64,000 nt of DNA. Origin: Labrenzia sp. 011. GTDB lineage: Bacteria > Pseudomonadota > Alphaproteobacteria > Rhizobiales > Stappiaceae. Below, piece after piece: positions 1-9,388 of the stretch. Under the pieces are notes generated by a model, which made no database searches, was not told where the DNA came from, and was given only the letters and a program-made list of their open reading frames with translations. The number at the start of each line of letters is the position of its first letter. The stretch's first letter is position 1. Where the stretch lies: NCBI RefSeq assembly GCF_003075075.1, contig NZ_QCYM01000063.1, forward strand, positions 1-64,000, in the 5' to 3' direction. Position numbers and translations under genes: made by a program.

Positions 1-125
1 GACGTAGGTGGTAAATTTAACGGCTTGGAAAGCTCTCTTTCCTAGGGTGAGGCATGTCCAATTGGACCCGAAAAAGATCCGGCGGACTTGAAGCTGTCAA
101 TTCAGTGGTACTTGGAGCACACAAC

Positions 126-302
126 ATGAAAAATCTTCTGAAGCGTTTCGCCAACGATGAATCCGGCGCAACTGCAATCGAATACGGCCTGATCGCAGGC
201 CTGCTGTCCATCGTCATCATCGGTGCCGTAGCCACGATGGGTACGTCGCTGACTGGCCTGTTCGAACGCATTACGGACGAGCTTGACGACGTCGCTAACT
301 GA
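126..302 (+). CDS. flp: Flp/Fap-type pilin (major Tad pilin)
   Basis: A 58-residue type IVb pilin subunit. The basic N-terminus (MKNLLKRFANDESGATAIEYGL) is a short leader ending in Gly, followed by A-T-A-I-E-Y-G: prepilin cleavage falls after that Gly, and the Glu at mature +5 and adjacent Tyr are the Flp signature. A single hydrophobic helix (GLLSIVIIGAVATMG) and a short acidic tail follow. The start at 126 is preceded by GGAG at 115-118; an in-frame upstream ATG at 54 would add a non-pilin extension and is disfavoured. It lies ahead of its peptidase cpaA, with a strong terminator between them, so pilin mRNA can be made in excess over the assembly machinery. Confidence 0.95.
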   Translation: MKNLLKRFANDESGATAIEYGLIAGLLSIVIIGAVATMGTSLTGLFERITDELDDVAN

Positions 303-350
303 TCTTGGCTCATTGGGCAGGGTATGACCCTGCCCATGTCATAGAAAAAA

Positions 351-376
351 GCGGGCAGCTTTCTGCCCGTTTTTTT
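351..376 (+). terminator. Rho-independent terminator after flp pilin
   Basis: GCGGGCAG and CTGCCCG arms separated by a very short loop, preceded by a run of A and followed by eight T (369-376 region). It sits 49 nt after the pilin stop codon and separates the pilin from cpaA. Confidence 0.9.
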
Positions 377-514
377 GTTTCGATCCGATTTCGATATACT
401 CTTTTGAAAGAGGATGCGCGCCTGGAGCCGAAGTTCCTCACTCCGCGCATCGGTAAAAAATTAACAATCGGCCGATAAAATTCCGCGCGATGATGAAGAC
501 TGAGCGGTAGTCCG

Positions 515-1030
515 ATGATTGAAGCGGCCATTCTTGTGATTTTCCCGATGCTCGTCGCCTACGGTGGTGCGTCGGACCTGTTGACGATGACAATCCGCAA
601 CAGGGTGTCGATTCTCCTTGTCGCCGGTTTTGCCGGCCTTGCGCTCGCCACGGGTCTTCCCCTGAGCGGCTGGGGCCTGCACGCCATGGGCCTGCTGGTG
701 GTCTTTCCTGTCTGCTTCGGATTTTTCGCGGCTGGCTGGATGGGGGGCGGTGACGTCAAATTCATCAGTGCCATTGCCCTTTGGGTCGGGTTCTCACCGG
801 AACTCACCGCATTCGTCCTCCTCGTCGGCGTATACGGTATGCTGCTGACCTTTGCGCTCCTGTTCTTTCGGAAATTCGAAATCGTGCCCGTGGCCCTTGC
901 GACTCAGGACTGGTTTTTGCGGCTGCACGACAGGAGGGGCGGTATACCCTACGGCATCGCGATCGCGGCCGCCGGTCTGACGATTTATCCCTCGACCGAA
1001 TGGTTCCAACTCGCCATTCAGGGCATCTAG
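515..1030 (+). CDS. cpaA: Prepilin peptidase CpaA/TadV (A24 aspartic peptidase)
   Basis: A 171-residue polytopic inner-membrane aspartyl peptidase that removes the leader from Flp prepilin and TadE/F pseudopilins. Seen: an early Asp in G-G-A-S-D-L-L-T-M and the second catalytic Asp in the diagnostic G-G-G-D-V-K-F motif near residue 77. Several hydrophobic helices and a C-terminal segment G-G-I-P-Y-G-I-A-I-A-A typical of the A24A/TadV group are present. Length fits the short TadV form, which lacks the methylase domain of PilD. It is separated from cpaB by about 310 bases, so cpaB and the following genes probably have their own promoter. Confidence 0.93.
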   Translation: MIEAAILVIFPMLVAYGGASDLLTMTIRNRVSILLVAGFAGLALATGLPLSGWGLHAMGLLVVFPVCFGFFAAGWMGGGDVKFISAIALWVGFSPELTAFVLLVGVYGMLLTFALLFFRKFEIVPVALATQDWFLRLHDRRGGIPYGIAIAAAGLTIYPSTEWFQLAIQGI

Positions 1031-1071
1031 AACGTTTCGCGGTTAAACGGATTCATGGCTTCAGGCAGACG

Positions 1072-1116
1072 CCCGAGGCCGCCTTTGCACCGCAAATGCG
1101 TTCGGGTGATTTCCTG
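1072..1116. repeat. Dispersed imperfect repeat, copy 1 (upstream of cpaB)
   Basis: Shares the blocks CCCGAGGC, TTTGCA, GCAAATGCGTTCGGG and ATTTCCTG, in the same order and near-identical spacing, with 9389-9434. 37 of 45 positions belong to identical blocks. Neither copy is coding. Confidence 0.7.
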
Positions 1117-1221
1117 AATTCAATGCAACGCGACATGCTCTGGATTACATCCCGACATTCAAGTTTTCGGCCAATCTGCGGTCGGAATTTTCGCGAAATG
1201 CAATGGAATTAAGAAGTTATT

Positions 1222-1271
1222 TAGTAAAGTTAATGAATGTTAACCAAAAACATCTACCTCTGATTAACCAT
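1222..1271 (+). promoter_or_regulatory. Candidate CtrA-type sites upstream of cpaB
   Basis: The AT-rich stretch holds TTAATGAATGTTAAC (TTAA-N6-TTAAC, around 1229-1243) and the octamer TTAACCAT at 1264-1271. CtrA of alphaproteobacteria binds TTAA-N7-TTAA and half sites TTAACCAT, and controls pilus genes in Caulobacter. The spacing of the first pair is one base short, so only the octamer is a clean match. Regulation is inference. Confidence 0.35.
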
Positions 1272-1341
1272 GTTTTGACGAATTACCCTTCATTCTGAGC
1301 TTGAATGGCGCATGTGCGCTTGGGAATATTGGGTAACGGTC

Positions 1342-2112
1342 ATGAAATTCGCTCGACTTTTAGTACTGGCAGTGGCGGTGGCGGCAGGTTTTCTGGCGTT
1401 TCGCATGGTCATGATGTCCGGCGGAAGCGAACAGGAACCGCAATCCGCTCAGGCGCCGTCCGAGGAACGGAAACAGGCTCAAGTGCTTGTGGCCGCCAAG
1501 GATATTCCGCTTGGTGGAAAACTGGCGGCCGGCGACATGACCTGGGCATCATGGCCGGAGGATGTGATTCCCAAGGGCGCGGTCACGCAGAAAGCCGCCC
1601 CGGCAGCGAACAAGGAGCATGTGGGCCAGATCGCCCGTGCCCCGATTTTCGCGGGAGAACCGATTCGCCCGGAACGTCTGATCACCACCGACAAGGGGTT
1701 CATGTCCGCCATCCTGCCCAAGGGCAAACGCGCCAGCGCCGTAAGCGTTGAAGCGGAAACCACGGCCGGTGGCTTCATTCTGCCCGGCGACAAGGTCGAC
1801 CTGATCCTGACGCGCGAATCCGACAGCGGCGCCACCAGCGAGACCATTCTCGAAAACATCCGCGTGCTGGCGATCGACACCACGACCGCCGGTGAACAGG
1901 ACAAGAAAAGCCTGTCACCCAAAAAAACCGCGACCCTGGAACTGACGCTGCCGCAATCGGAGATCGTCGCACAGGCACAGCAGATCGGCACGATCTCCCT
2001 GGCCCTGCGCAGCGCCCAGGATTCAGCCGACGATGCCGAACCTGAAACCAGTCAGCGGCGCGGCGTGAGCTACGTGAAATACGGCGTGACCAGCAAATCG
2101 GGTGTGCGATGA
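1342..2112 (+). CDS. cpaB: Flp pilus assembly protein CpaB/RcpC
   Basis: A 256-residue periplasmic protein anchored by an N-terminal signal/anchor (M-K-F-A-R-L-L-V-L-A-V-A-V-A-A-G-F). An SAF domain (V-L-V-A-A-K-D-I-P-L-G-G-K-L, then P-I-F-A-G-E-P-I) and the RcpC domain with G-F-I-L-P-G-D-K-V-D-L-I-L-T follow. It stabilises the CpaC secretin in the Tad secretion channel. The start at 1342 is chosen because the signal sequence begins there; an earlier in-frame ATG at 1312 adds ten residues. The stop overlaps the ATG of cpaC (ATGA), indicating translational coupling. Confidence 0.93.
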   Translation: MKFARLLVLAVAVAAGFLAFRMVMMSGGSEQEPQSAQAPSEERKQAQVLVAAKDIPLGGKLAAGDMTWASWPEDVIPKGAVTQKAAPAANKEHVGQIARAPIFAGEPIRPERLITTDKGFMSAILPKGKRASAVSVEAETTAGGFILPGDKVDLILTRESDSGATSETILENIRVLAIDTTTAGEQDKKSLSPKKTATLELTLPQSEIVAQAQQIGTISLALRSAQDSADDAEPETSQRRGVSYVKYGVTSKSGVR

Positions 2113-3560
2113 CACCGGCAGTGACAAGAAAGTCCAGCGCGAGGGGCGCAATGAAAAACCAGCTTAGAACGTTCATGGCAGCCGTAGCGGTGTTTGCCGT
2201 GGCACTGACCGTTCCGGCGCAATTCGCCGCGGCCGAGGGAAATTTCCCGAGCCAGGTCCATATCGCCGCCGGTGAGCGGGCGAGCGGACGGATCCTGAAT
2301 GTCGGGGTTGGCCGCTCTGTCGTCGTCAATCTGGCGGAAGATGCCGCCGACGTGCTCGTGTCGAATCCCGAGATCGCCGATGCCGTCCTCAGAACGCCCC
2401 GGCGGATCTTCGTCATCGGCAATACGGCAGGTCAGTCCCGGCTTGTTCTTTTCAGCCGCAGCGGCCGTGAACTGGCGAGTTTCGATCTCAGGGTCGAAAG
2501 AGACACTTCCGACATGACCCGGATCATCCGAAGGCTGATACCCGGATCCAACATTTCCGCCGAGTCGGTCAATGGAAATGTGATCTTGAGCGGAACCGCG
2601 AAAAGCACGATCGAGGCCCAGCAGGCCGCGGATATAGCTGCAAAGTTCCAGGGGGACGAAAGTGGGCAGGACGTCATCAACCTGATTGCCGTCGAAGGCA
2701 AGGATCAGGTGCACCTGAAGGTAACTGTCGCGGAAGTCGAACGCTCGATCATCAAGCAGCTGGGGGTCCAGTTCTCTGGATCGATCGGTGTGGGAAATTT
2801 CACGCCCTTCGGAGAGAACACGCCGAATTTTCCGGTGAACCCGAACATCGTCAACCAGGCGATCGCCGGTATCGGTTTCACCAGTGGCGCCACCAGTCTG
2901 GCCGCCCAGGTGGAGGCCCTGCAGAGGGATGGGGTCATCAGGACCCTGGCGGAACCGACCCTGACCGCCATATCCGGCGAGAACGCGAGTTTCCTCGCCG
3001 GGGGTGAGTTTCCGATCCCGATTGCCCAGGACGATGGAGAGGTTACCGTCGAGTTCAAGAAATTCGGTGTGGGCCTCGACTTCACGCCTGTCGTGCTCTC
3101 CGGTGGACGGATCAGCCTCCGGGTGAAGACGGAAGTCAGCGAACTCAGCAATGAAGGCGCCGTCTCCGCGGGCGGAATCACGATTTCCGCGCTGAAGGTC
3201 CGGCGCGCTGAATCGACCATGGAACTGCCCTCCGGCGGCACGCTGGTGATGGCCGGCCTCCTGAAGGAATCCTATCAGCAGGCGGTCGATGGAGTTCCCG
3301 GCCTGATGCAGATCCCGATTCTCGGTGCCCTGTTCAAAAGCCGGGATTTTCTGCGCAAGCAAACGGAACTCACGGTCTTCGTGACGCCCTATGTCGTGCA
3401 GCCGGTGGCGGCTCAGAAACTGGTCCGGCCCGACAAGAACTTCATGCCGCCATCCGATGCGGAGACGGTGTTCCTGAACCGGCTGAACCAGATCTTCAGC
3501 CCGGCCGGTGATGTGGCCGAAGGCACCTATCACGGCCAGGTCGGCTTTATCTACAAGTGA
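2109..3560 (+). CDS. cpaC: Tad secretin CpaC/RcpA
   Basis: Outer-membrane secretin of the Tad pilus, 483 residues. After a basic leader and signal peptide (M-K-N-Q-L-R-T-F-M-A-A-V-A-V-F, ending near A-A-A-E-G) come an N-terminal pilus/BON-like region (residues about 60-200) and a secretin domain. The latter has V-E-A-L-Q-R-D-G-V-I-R-T-L-A-E-P-T-L-T and the C-terminal G-G-T-L-V-M-A-G-L-L signature. The ATG at 2109 overlaps the cpaB stop; a second ATG at 2151 directly precedes the signal peptide and is a real alternative. It forms the pore through which the Flp pilus leaves the cell, with CpaB and CpaD. Confidence 0.93.
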   Translation: MTPAVTRKSSARGAMKNQLRTFMAAVAVFAVALTVPAQFAAAEGNFPSQVHIAAGERASGRILNVGVGRSVVVNLAEDAADVLVSNPEIADAVLRTPRRIFVIGNTAGQSRLVLFSRSGRELASFDLRVERDTSDMTRIIRRLIPGSNISAESVNGNVILSGTAKSTIEAQQAADIAAKFQGDESGQDVINLIAVEGKDQVHLKVTVAEVERSIIKQLGVQFSGSIGVGNFTPFGENTPNFPVNPNIVNQAIAGIGFTSGATSLAAQVEALQRDGVIRTLAEPTLTAISGENASFLAGGEFPIPIAQDDGEVTVEFKKFGVGLDFTPVVLSGGRISLRVKTEVSELSNEGAVSAGGITISALKVRRAESTMELPSGGTLVMAGLLKESYQQAVDGVPGLMQIPILGALFKSRDFLRKQTELTVFVTPYVVQPVAAQKLVRPDKNFMPPSDAETVFLNRLNQIFSPAGDVAEGTYHGQVGFIYK

Positions 3561-3570
3561 GGACGGACGG

Positions 3571-4281
3571 ATGAATACCAACAATACGGTCCGGGTTGCC
3601 GCGGCATCCAGATCCGCCCTTGTACTTCTGGGATGTCTGGCCGTGGCCGGCTGCCAGGGCGGACAATCGCAAAGCCAGATACTGGCGTCCAACGACTACC
3701 GGCTGCGGCATCCGATCGTCATCACGGAGGAACCGGAAACCCTCGACCTGCCGATCGGCCGCAACACACGCCGGCTCTATGGGCCGGTGGAAGGCACGAT
3801 CACCGCTTTTGCAATGAATAGCCGGCGCCACGGCGATGGTGGGGTCGAGATTCTGGTTCCCTCCGGCGGCGCGAACGAATCCGCCGTTCATGCGGTGACG
3901 GGGGATATCCGCAAGGCGTTGCAGCGCGGCGGTCTGAACCGCTCCCATATCAGCACACGCACCTATGCGGTCAACGACCCCTCCGCGGACGCTCCGATCA
4001 GGCTCTCCTATGCACGGATGCAAGCGACCGCCGGTCCTTGCGGCGACTGGCCCAAAAACATCGGCGGCGGGGTCGGCCCGAACGTCGATTATGAGAATTT
4101 CGGTTGCGCGACCCAGTCCAATCTGGCCGCGATGGTTGAAAATCCGTCCGATCTCCTGACACCGAGAGCCATGACTCCTGCCGACCAGGCACGGCGGGCA
4201 GTTGTCATCGAAAACTACAGAAAAGGCGAGGTGACATCCGGGAAATTCGACGAAGGCGTCGGCGCCGAGGTCTCTGAATAG
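3571..4281 (+). CDS. cpaD: Pilus assembly lipoprotein CpaD
   Basis: A 236-residue lipoprotein: signal sequence with lipobox L-A-V-A-G-C (Cys about residue 27), then the CpaD domain with Y-R-L-R-H-P-I-V-I near the N-terminus. The C-terminal C-G-D-W-P and N-F-G-C-A-T-Q-S-N-L-A-A-M segment is diagnostic for the family. It probably acts as the secretin pilotin or stabiliser. Start 3571 is preceded by a GGACGGACGG Shine-Dalgarno-like stretch ten bases after the cpaC stop. The gene lies eight bases ahead of cpaE. Confidence 0.92.
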   Translation: MNTNNTVRVAAASRSALVLLGCLAVAGCQGGQSQSQILASNDYRLRHPIVITEEPETLDLPIGRNTRRLYGPVEGTITAFAMNSRRHGDGGVEILVPSGGANESAVHAVTGDIRKALQRGGLNRSHISTRTYAVNDPSADAPIRLSYARMQATAGPCGDWPKNIGGGVGPNVDYENFGCATQSNLAAMVENPSDLLTPRAMTPADQARRAVVIENYRKGEVTSGKFDEGVGAEVSE

Positions 4282-4289
4282 GTGAAGAT

Positions 4290-5597
4290 ATGAGTGCGAA
4301 CCCAGACTTGAGAGAAATGTCCGGCCAGATGGGCACGATGTCGGTGCCTGATGAACAGCAGTTTGCTGTCAACGACGAGGCAATCCAGATCGGCCCGATT
4401 CCGCGCATCACGATTCACGGATTTTTCCTGAGCGAAGCGTCCATGCGTGTTGCTGAAGCCGCGTTGGAAGACCGCCGGCTGTCCAAGACCCATCTCAAGC
4501 TCGATACGGGCGGGATCCCGGCGGCGATCGAGACGTTCTCGCAAGCGCCGACACCGAACCTGATCATCGTGGAATCGGCCGGCCAGAAGGAAGATCTCGT
4601 CGCCAGCCTCGAAAATCTGGCGGAATACTGCGACGCGGGGACCAAGGTCATTGTCATCGGTGATGTGAATGACGTTTCACTCTACCGCGATCTGATTTCC
4701 CGGGGCGTGAGCGATTACCTGATCACTCCGATCAGCGTGCTTCAGCTGATCGCCTCCGTCGGAAACCTCTACGCCAGTCCCGAGGCGGAACCGCTCGGCC
4801 GGGTGATCGCCTTTTACGGCGTGAAGGGCGGCTGCGGTGCCTCGACGATCGCGCACAACGGCGCCTGGTCCCTTGCTCGCATTTTCGAAAGCGAAGTCGT
4901 TGTCACCGATCTCGATCTGCCCTTCGGCACGGCGGGGCTGGATTACAATCAGGACCCGCTGCAGGGGGTCTTCGAAGCCGTCTCCTCGCCCGAAAGGCTG
5001 GATGAGACCTATCTGGACCGCATCCTGACCAAATGCAGCGAGCATCTCAGTCTGCTTGCCGCGCCGGCAACCCTGGAGCGGACTTACGACCAGGGCGAAA
5101 AATCCTTCGAGCTGCTCCTGGAAACCATGCGGGCAAGCATGCCCCACGTGGTGCTGGACCTGCCCCATGCCTGGAATGGCTGGATCAGGAACACGCTGCT
5201 GAATGTCGACGAGATCGTTCTGGTCGCGGAACCGGACCTGGCCAACCTGCGCAATGCGAAGAACGCTGCCGACATGCTGAAGCAGATGCGGCCGAACGAC
5301 CGTCCGCCGCATCTGATCATGAACAAGGTCAACATGCCCAAAAGACCGGAAATCAAGCCGGATGAATTCGCCGGAGCGCTCGGACTGACGGTTCAGGCGT
5401 CGATTCCCTTCGAGCCGCAGCTCTTTGGCACTGCGGCGAACAACGGGCAGATGATCGCCGAGCTGGATGGCAAGCATGCCATTACGGGCATGTTCGACGA
5501 TCTGGCCCAGTCCGTCTCGGGCAAGGCGCAGCCGACCAGGTCCCACAGATCGGGCCTCGGTGGCTTGTTGTCGAAGCTGAAACGTAAGGCCGGCTGA
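4290..5597 (+). CDS. cpaE: CpaE, MinD/ParA-like pilus localisation ATPase
   Basis: 435 residues: an N-terminal receiver-like domain (about 35-165) followed by a MinD/ParA ATPase domain starting at V-I-A-F-Y-G-V-K-G-G-C-G-A-S-T. This is the deviant Walker A of the family, then the D-L-D-L-P-F-G-T Walker B-like strand. In Caulobacter CpaE places the Tad machine at the pole. The receiver domain should be checked for its phospho-acceptor, which I could not identify confidently (pseudo-receiver likely). It lies inside the cpa operon with a 30-base gap to cpaF. Confidence 0.92.
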   Translation: MSANPDLREMSGQMGTMSVPDEQQFAVNDEAIQIGPIPRITIHGFFLSEASMRVAEAALEDRRLSKTHLKLDTGGIPAAIETFSQAPTPNLIIVESAGQKEDLVASLENLAEYCDAGTKVIVIGDVNDVSLYRDLISRGVSDYLITPISVLQLIASVGNLYASPEAEPLGRVIAFYGVKGGCGASTIAHNGAWSLARIFESEVVVTDLDLPFGTAGLDYNQDPLQGVFEAVSSPERLDETYLDRILTKCSEHLSLLAAPATLERTYDQGEKSFELLLETMRASMPHVVLDLPHAWNGWIRNTLLNVDEIVLVAEPDLANLRNAKNAADMLKQMRPNDRPPHLIMNKVNMPKRPEIKPDEFAGALGLTVQASIPFEPQLFGTAANNGQMIAELDGKHAITGMFDDLAQSVSGKAQPTRSHRSGLGGLLSKLKRKAG

Positions 5598-5627
5598 CCG
5601 GTTCTCAAACGGAGCAGATAGTTCGTT

Positions 5628-7151
5628 ATGTTTGGAAGACGTGGCAGTTCATCATCCGGAAACCGGACGGTCCGGCCGGCAGATATGCCGGAGCTGCAGG
5701 ATGCGTCGGCGCCGGCCGAGGGCCTCGGCCGGGCGGAGGCTTCCGTGCCGCCGCCGTCCGTTCAGACCGAACCCGAAAAACCGGCGGCGACCGCTCCCGC
5801 ACCGGTGCAGGAAAGCCCTCGGGACGCGGCGCCGTCGCCCGCACCGCAGCGCAAGAAGAACAGCGACTATTACGAGACCAAGGCGCAGATCTTCAGTGCG
5901 CTTGTGGAAGCGATCGACCTGTCGCAGCTCGCCCGTCTCGACACGGAAGACGCCCGTGACGAGATCCGCGATGTCGTCAATGACATCATCGCGCTGAAAA
6001 ACGTCGTCATGTCGATTTCCGAGCAGGAAGACCTGCTTGAGGACATCTGCAACGATGTGCTCGGCTATGGTCCGCTGGAGCCTCTGCTGGCGCGCGACGA
6101 CATCGCCGACATCATGGTGAATGGCGCCCAGACGGTCTATATCGAGACCCAGGGCAAGGTCGAACAGACCGCCGTGTCCTTCCGCGACAATGCGCAGTTG
6201 ATGAACATCTGCCAGCGCATCGTCAGCCAGGTCGGCCGGCGGGTCGATGAATCCAGCCCGATCTGCGACGCGCGCCTGCCTGACGGTTCGCGCGTCAACG
6301 TCATCACGCCGCCTCTGGCCATCGACGGGCCGGCACTGACCATCCGTAAGTTCAAACGGGACAAGCTGACCCTCGATCAGCTGGTGAGATACGGATCGAT
6401 CACCCCGGAAGGGGCGACGATTCTCCAGATCATCGGGCGCTCGCGCTGCAACGTGCTGATTTCCGGCGGTACCGGCTCGGGCAAGACGACGCTTCTGAAC
6501 TGCCTGACGGCCTATATCGATGCCGACGAGCGCATCATCACCTGCGAGGATTCCGCGGAACTTCAGCTTCAGCAGCCGCACGTGGTCCGGCTGGAGACAC
6601 GCCCGCCCAACCTTGAAGGTGAGGGCGAGATCACCATGCGAGATCTGGTGAAGAACTGCCTGCGCATGCGTCCTGAACGGATCATCGTGGGCGAAGTGCG
6701 CGGACCGGAAGCCTTCGACCTGCTGCAGGCGATGAACACCGGCCATGACGGCTCCATGGGCACGCTGCACGCCAACTCGCCGCGCGAGGCCCTTTCAAGG
6801 CTTGAATCGATGATCACCATGGGTGGTTTCTCGCTGCCCTCGCGCACCCTCCGGGAGATGATCGTCTCCTCCATCGACGTGGTCGTCCAGGCGGCACGCC
6901 TGCGCGACGGTTCCCGGCGCATTACCCATGTCACCGAGGTGATGGGCATGGAAGGCGATGTCATCACCACCCAGGATGTCTTCCTTTACGACATGGTCGG
7001 CGAAGACGCGAACGGCCGTATCATCGGACGTCACCGCTCCACCGGCATCGGCCGCCCGAGATTCTGGGAGCGTGCACGTTACTTCGGCGAGGAAACCCGC
7101 CTGGCGGAAGCACTGGATGCTTCGGAGATGTCCGAATTTGCAGCGGATTGA
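5628..7151 (+). CDS. cpaF: Tad secretion ATPase CpaF/TadA
   Basis: A 507-residue secretion ATPase that powers Flp pilus assembly on the cytoplasmic face. A low-complexity Pro/Ala/Glu-rich N-terminus (about 80 residues) precedes the conserved core. Walker A is [14 protein letters not shown]; the Asp box and Walker B region is [15 protein letters not shown]; the His box is [12 protein letters not shown]. Spacing in the operon (30 bases before, 7 bases after) indicates cotranscription with tadB and tadC. Confidence 0.95.
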   Translation: MFGRRGSSSSGNRTVRPADMPELQDASAPAEGLGRAEASVPPPSVQTEPEKPAATAPAPVQESPRDAAPSPAPQRKKNSDYYETKAQIFSALVEAIDLSQLARLDTEDARDEIRDVVNDIIALKNVVMSISEQEDLLEDICNDVLGYGPLEPLLARDDIADIMVNGAQTVYIETQGKVEQTAVSFRDNAQLMNICQRIVSQVGRRVDESSPICDARLPDGSRVNVITPPLAIDGPALTIRKFKRDKLTLDQLVRYGSITPEGATILQIIGRSRCNVLISGGTGSGKTTLLNCLTAYIDADERIITCEDSAELQLQQPHVVRLETRPPNLEGEGEITMRDLVKNCLRMRPERIIVGEVRGPEAFDLLQAMNTGHDGSMGTLHANSPREALSRLESMITMGGFSLPSRTLREMIVSSIDVVVQAARLRDGSRRITHVTEVMGMEGDVITTQDVFLYDMVGEDANGRIIGRHRSTGIGRPRFWERARYFGEETRLAEALDASEMSEFAAD

Positions 7152-7158
7152 GGCATAG

Positions 7159-8178
7159 ATGTCCGGATTAGACCAATTTCTCACCCCGCAGGTCACAGGC
7201 ATCGCCGTCGCGGCGCTGGTGATGCTTGCTGTCGGAGGGGTCATTTTCAGTCTCTTCCAGCCGATGCTGTCCGGAAGCAAGCGGCGTGACCAGAGACTTC
7301 TGGCTGTGGCCGAGCGCCCCCAGAGTGAAAAACAGCGGAAGAATTTGCGCGACAACGATCGCCGCCGACGGTCCGTCCAGGATCAGCTGAAGGAATTCGA
7401 GGAACGGCAGAAGGTCAAGCAGAACAAGCAGCAGAAAATCTCGTTGAAGGTCCGCATGGAACAGGCGGGATTGAGCTGGGACCTCAAGCATTTCATCATC
7501 TTCAGCGTCCTGTCCGGCCTCGTCTTTATGGTCCTTGCCTTTTTTCTCACCGGCAACCTGCTGATCATCGCGGCCATCGCGTTCGCCGGCGCCTTCGGAT
7601 TTCCGCGCTGGTATGTGTCCAGCAAGCGCAAGCGCCGCTTCAATGCCTTTCTGAACGAGCTTCCCAACGGTGTGGACATTATCGTGCGCGGCGTAAAGGC
7701 CGGATTGCCTCTCGGCGACTGCATCAAGGTGGTTGCGCGGGAGGCCCGGGAGCCGGTCGCCACCGAATTCCGCAAGATCACGGAAACCCAGGTGATGGGC
7801 ATATCGCTGGCCGAAGCGGTCGCGAAAATGCCGGAACGGGTGCCCGTTGCCGAAGCCAACTTTTTCGCCATTGTCGTTTCCATCCAGCAGAAGGCCGGTG
7901 GCGGTCTTGCGGAAGCCCTCGGCAATCTGTCCAGGGTGCTGCGCGGCAGAAAGGCCATGAAGGGCAAGATCAAGGCCCTGAGTTCGGAGGCCAAGTCCTC
8001 CGCGGCGATCATCGGCGCGTTGCCCTTCGCCGTTGGCGGGATCATCTTCCTGATCTCCCCCGACTACATCATGCTGCTGTTCACGACCACTGCCGGAAAC
8101 ATCATCATCGCCGGATGCCTGTTCTGGATGTTCATCGGCATCATGGTCATGCGCGCCATGATCAACTTCGATTTCTGA
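7159..8178 (+). CDS. tadB: Tad inner-membrane platform protein TadB
   Basis: 339 residues with a T2SS protein F (GspF) domain: N-terminal membrane helix, a charged cytoplasmic stretch rich in K/R/E/Q (about residues 40-95, likely coiled), two central helices, then L-P-N-G-V-D-I-I-V-R-G-V-K-A-G-L-P-L typical of TadB and C-terminal membrane helices. With TadC it forms the inner-membrane platform driven by CpaF. Confidence 0.93.
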   Translation: MSGLDQFLTPQVTGIAVAALVMLAVGGVIFSLFQPMLSGSKRRDQRLLAVAERPQSEKQRKNLRDNDRRRRSVQDQLKEFEERQKVKQNKQQKISLKVRMEQAGLSWDLKHFIIFSVLSGLVFMVLAFFLTGNLLIIAAIAFAGAFGFPRWYVSSKRKRRFNAFLNELPNGVDIIVRGVKAGLPLGDCIKVVAREAREPVATEFRKITETQVMGISLAEAVAKMPERVPVAEANFFAIVVSIQQKAGGGLAEALGNLSRVLRGRKAMKGKIKALSSEAKSSAAIIGALPFAVGGIIFLISPDYIMLLFTTTAGNIIIAGCLFWMFIGIMVMRAMINFDF

Positions 8179-8189
8179 AGAGGGACGGC

Positions 8190-9170
8190 ATGAATCTCGA
8201 TACCATCGCCTCAACCCAGTTCCTGGCGGCCGTGCTTGCAATGGTCGCGGTTACGGGCACGATATTCTCCCTGGTGTGGCCGATGCTGTCGCGCAACACC
8301 CTGAAGACGCGGATGAAGTCGGTCGCCCTGGAGCGTGACGCGCTGCGGGCGAAGGAAAGGGCGCGTCTTCTGGAGAGCCAGACAAATGCAAGGGCGTCCC
8401 TGCGCAATCAGCCGAAGGAGAAGATGAAGAATTTCGTCGACCGGCTGAACCTGAAGGAAATGCTGTCGGACGAAAATACGGTCGACCGCCTGCGCATGGC
8501 GGGATACCGCGGGTCCGCGCCGCTGTATTACTTTCTCACCGCCCGTATCGCCTTGCCCGGGTTCATCTTTGTTTTCGCCATCTCCTATGCATTTCTGGTC
8601 CTGCCCGCGACGTTGCCGGCGATCTCGAAGGTCTGTTTCTGCATCGCGATTGCAGGACTGGGTGCCTTCGTGCCGAACGTCTATCTGAAAAACAGGATCG
8701 ACAAGCGCAAGATGTCGATCCAGAGGGCCTGGCCCGATGCCCTGGATCTCATGCTGATCTGCGTTGAATCGGGCATGTCGATAGAAGGCGCATTCCAGCG
8801 GGTCGCGGAAGAGGTGGGCATGCAGTCCATCGATCTGGCGGAGGAAATGTCGCTTACGACCGCCGAACTCTCCTATCTGAGCGAGCGGCGGCAGGCATAT
8901 GAAAACCTTTCCAGGCGCACGGGCGTGGACGGCGTCAGGAACGTCATGATGGCTCTGATCCAGGCGGAGCGGTACGGGACGCCGGTGGGATCGGCCATTC
9001 GCACGATGGCGGACGATACGCGCGAGCAGCGCATGCTCATGGCCGAGCACAAGGCCGCTTCGCTGCCGCCGAAACTCACCGTGCCGATGATCGTGTTCTT
9101 CCTGCCCGTGCTGTTTTTCATCATCATGTCGCCTGCCGTGATGCAGGTCATGGAAATGCAGGCGTTCTGA
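8190..9170 (+). CDS. tadC: Tad inner-membrane platform protein TadC
   Basis: 326 residues, second GspF-domain protein of the pair. W-P-D-A-L-D-L-M-L-I-C-V-E-S-G-M-S-I-E-G is the TadC version of the motif seen in TadB, and R-Y-G-T-P-V-G-S-A-I-R follows. Four membrane segments. Start 8190 is preceded by GAAGAGGGACGG, a good ribosome site; an in-frame ATG at 8115 lies inside tadB and is unlikely. This is the last plus-strand gene of the tad run. Confidence 0.93.
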   Translation: MNLDTIASTQFLAAVLAMVAVTGTIFSLVWPMLSRNTLKTRMKSVALERDALRAKERARLLESQTNARASLRNQPKEKMKNFVDRLNLKEMLSDENTVDRLRMAGYRGSAPLYYFLTARIALPGFIFVFAISYAFLVLPATLPAISKVCFCIAIAGLGAFVPNVYLKNRIDKRKMSIQRAWPDALDLMLICVESGMSIEGAFQRVAEEVGMQSIDLAEEMSLTTAELSYLSERRQAYENLSRRTGVDGVRNVMMALIQAERYGTPVGSAIRTMADDTREQRMLMAEHKAASLPPKLTVPMIVFFLPVLFFIIMSPAVMQVMEMQAF

Positions 9171-9388
9171 ACGTTTTCTCGCCGTCGGATGGATCCCATG
9201 ACCTGACGGCCGGGCGGATGCCGCGGATCTCCATGTCGATGCGCATCATGCGACGCAGGTGCAGCCTGCACACGGCTGAACGCCGCGTGTTGCGATGTAT
9301 CGCTATGAAACCGGGGAAGTTCCGGGCGCCGCCGCTTCGGGGTGAAAGCCTGGCGGGGCCTGTCGCGCGTATGCGGCTGTGGAGGAGA

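Larger units (their letters stand above)
1031..1341. other. Intergenic region between cpaA and cpaB; likely cpaB promoter region
   Basis: No coding sequence supported. The first part (about 1072-1116) matches a segment at 9389-9434 on the far side of the tad genes. The second half (about 1200-1290) is AT-rich for this genome and carries TTAA-N6-TTAAC and a TTAACCAT octamer, so it probably holds the promoter for cpaB-tadC. Confidence 0.55.

Noticed and set aside
2070-3692. Long open frame (540 codons) antisense to cpaC
   Set aside because: Exact shadow of cpaC with no recognisable domain and His/Asp/Gly-rich composition typical of antisense high-GC frames.
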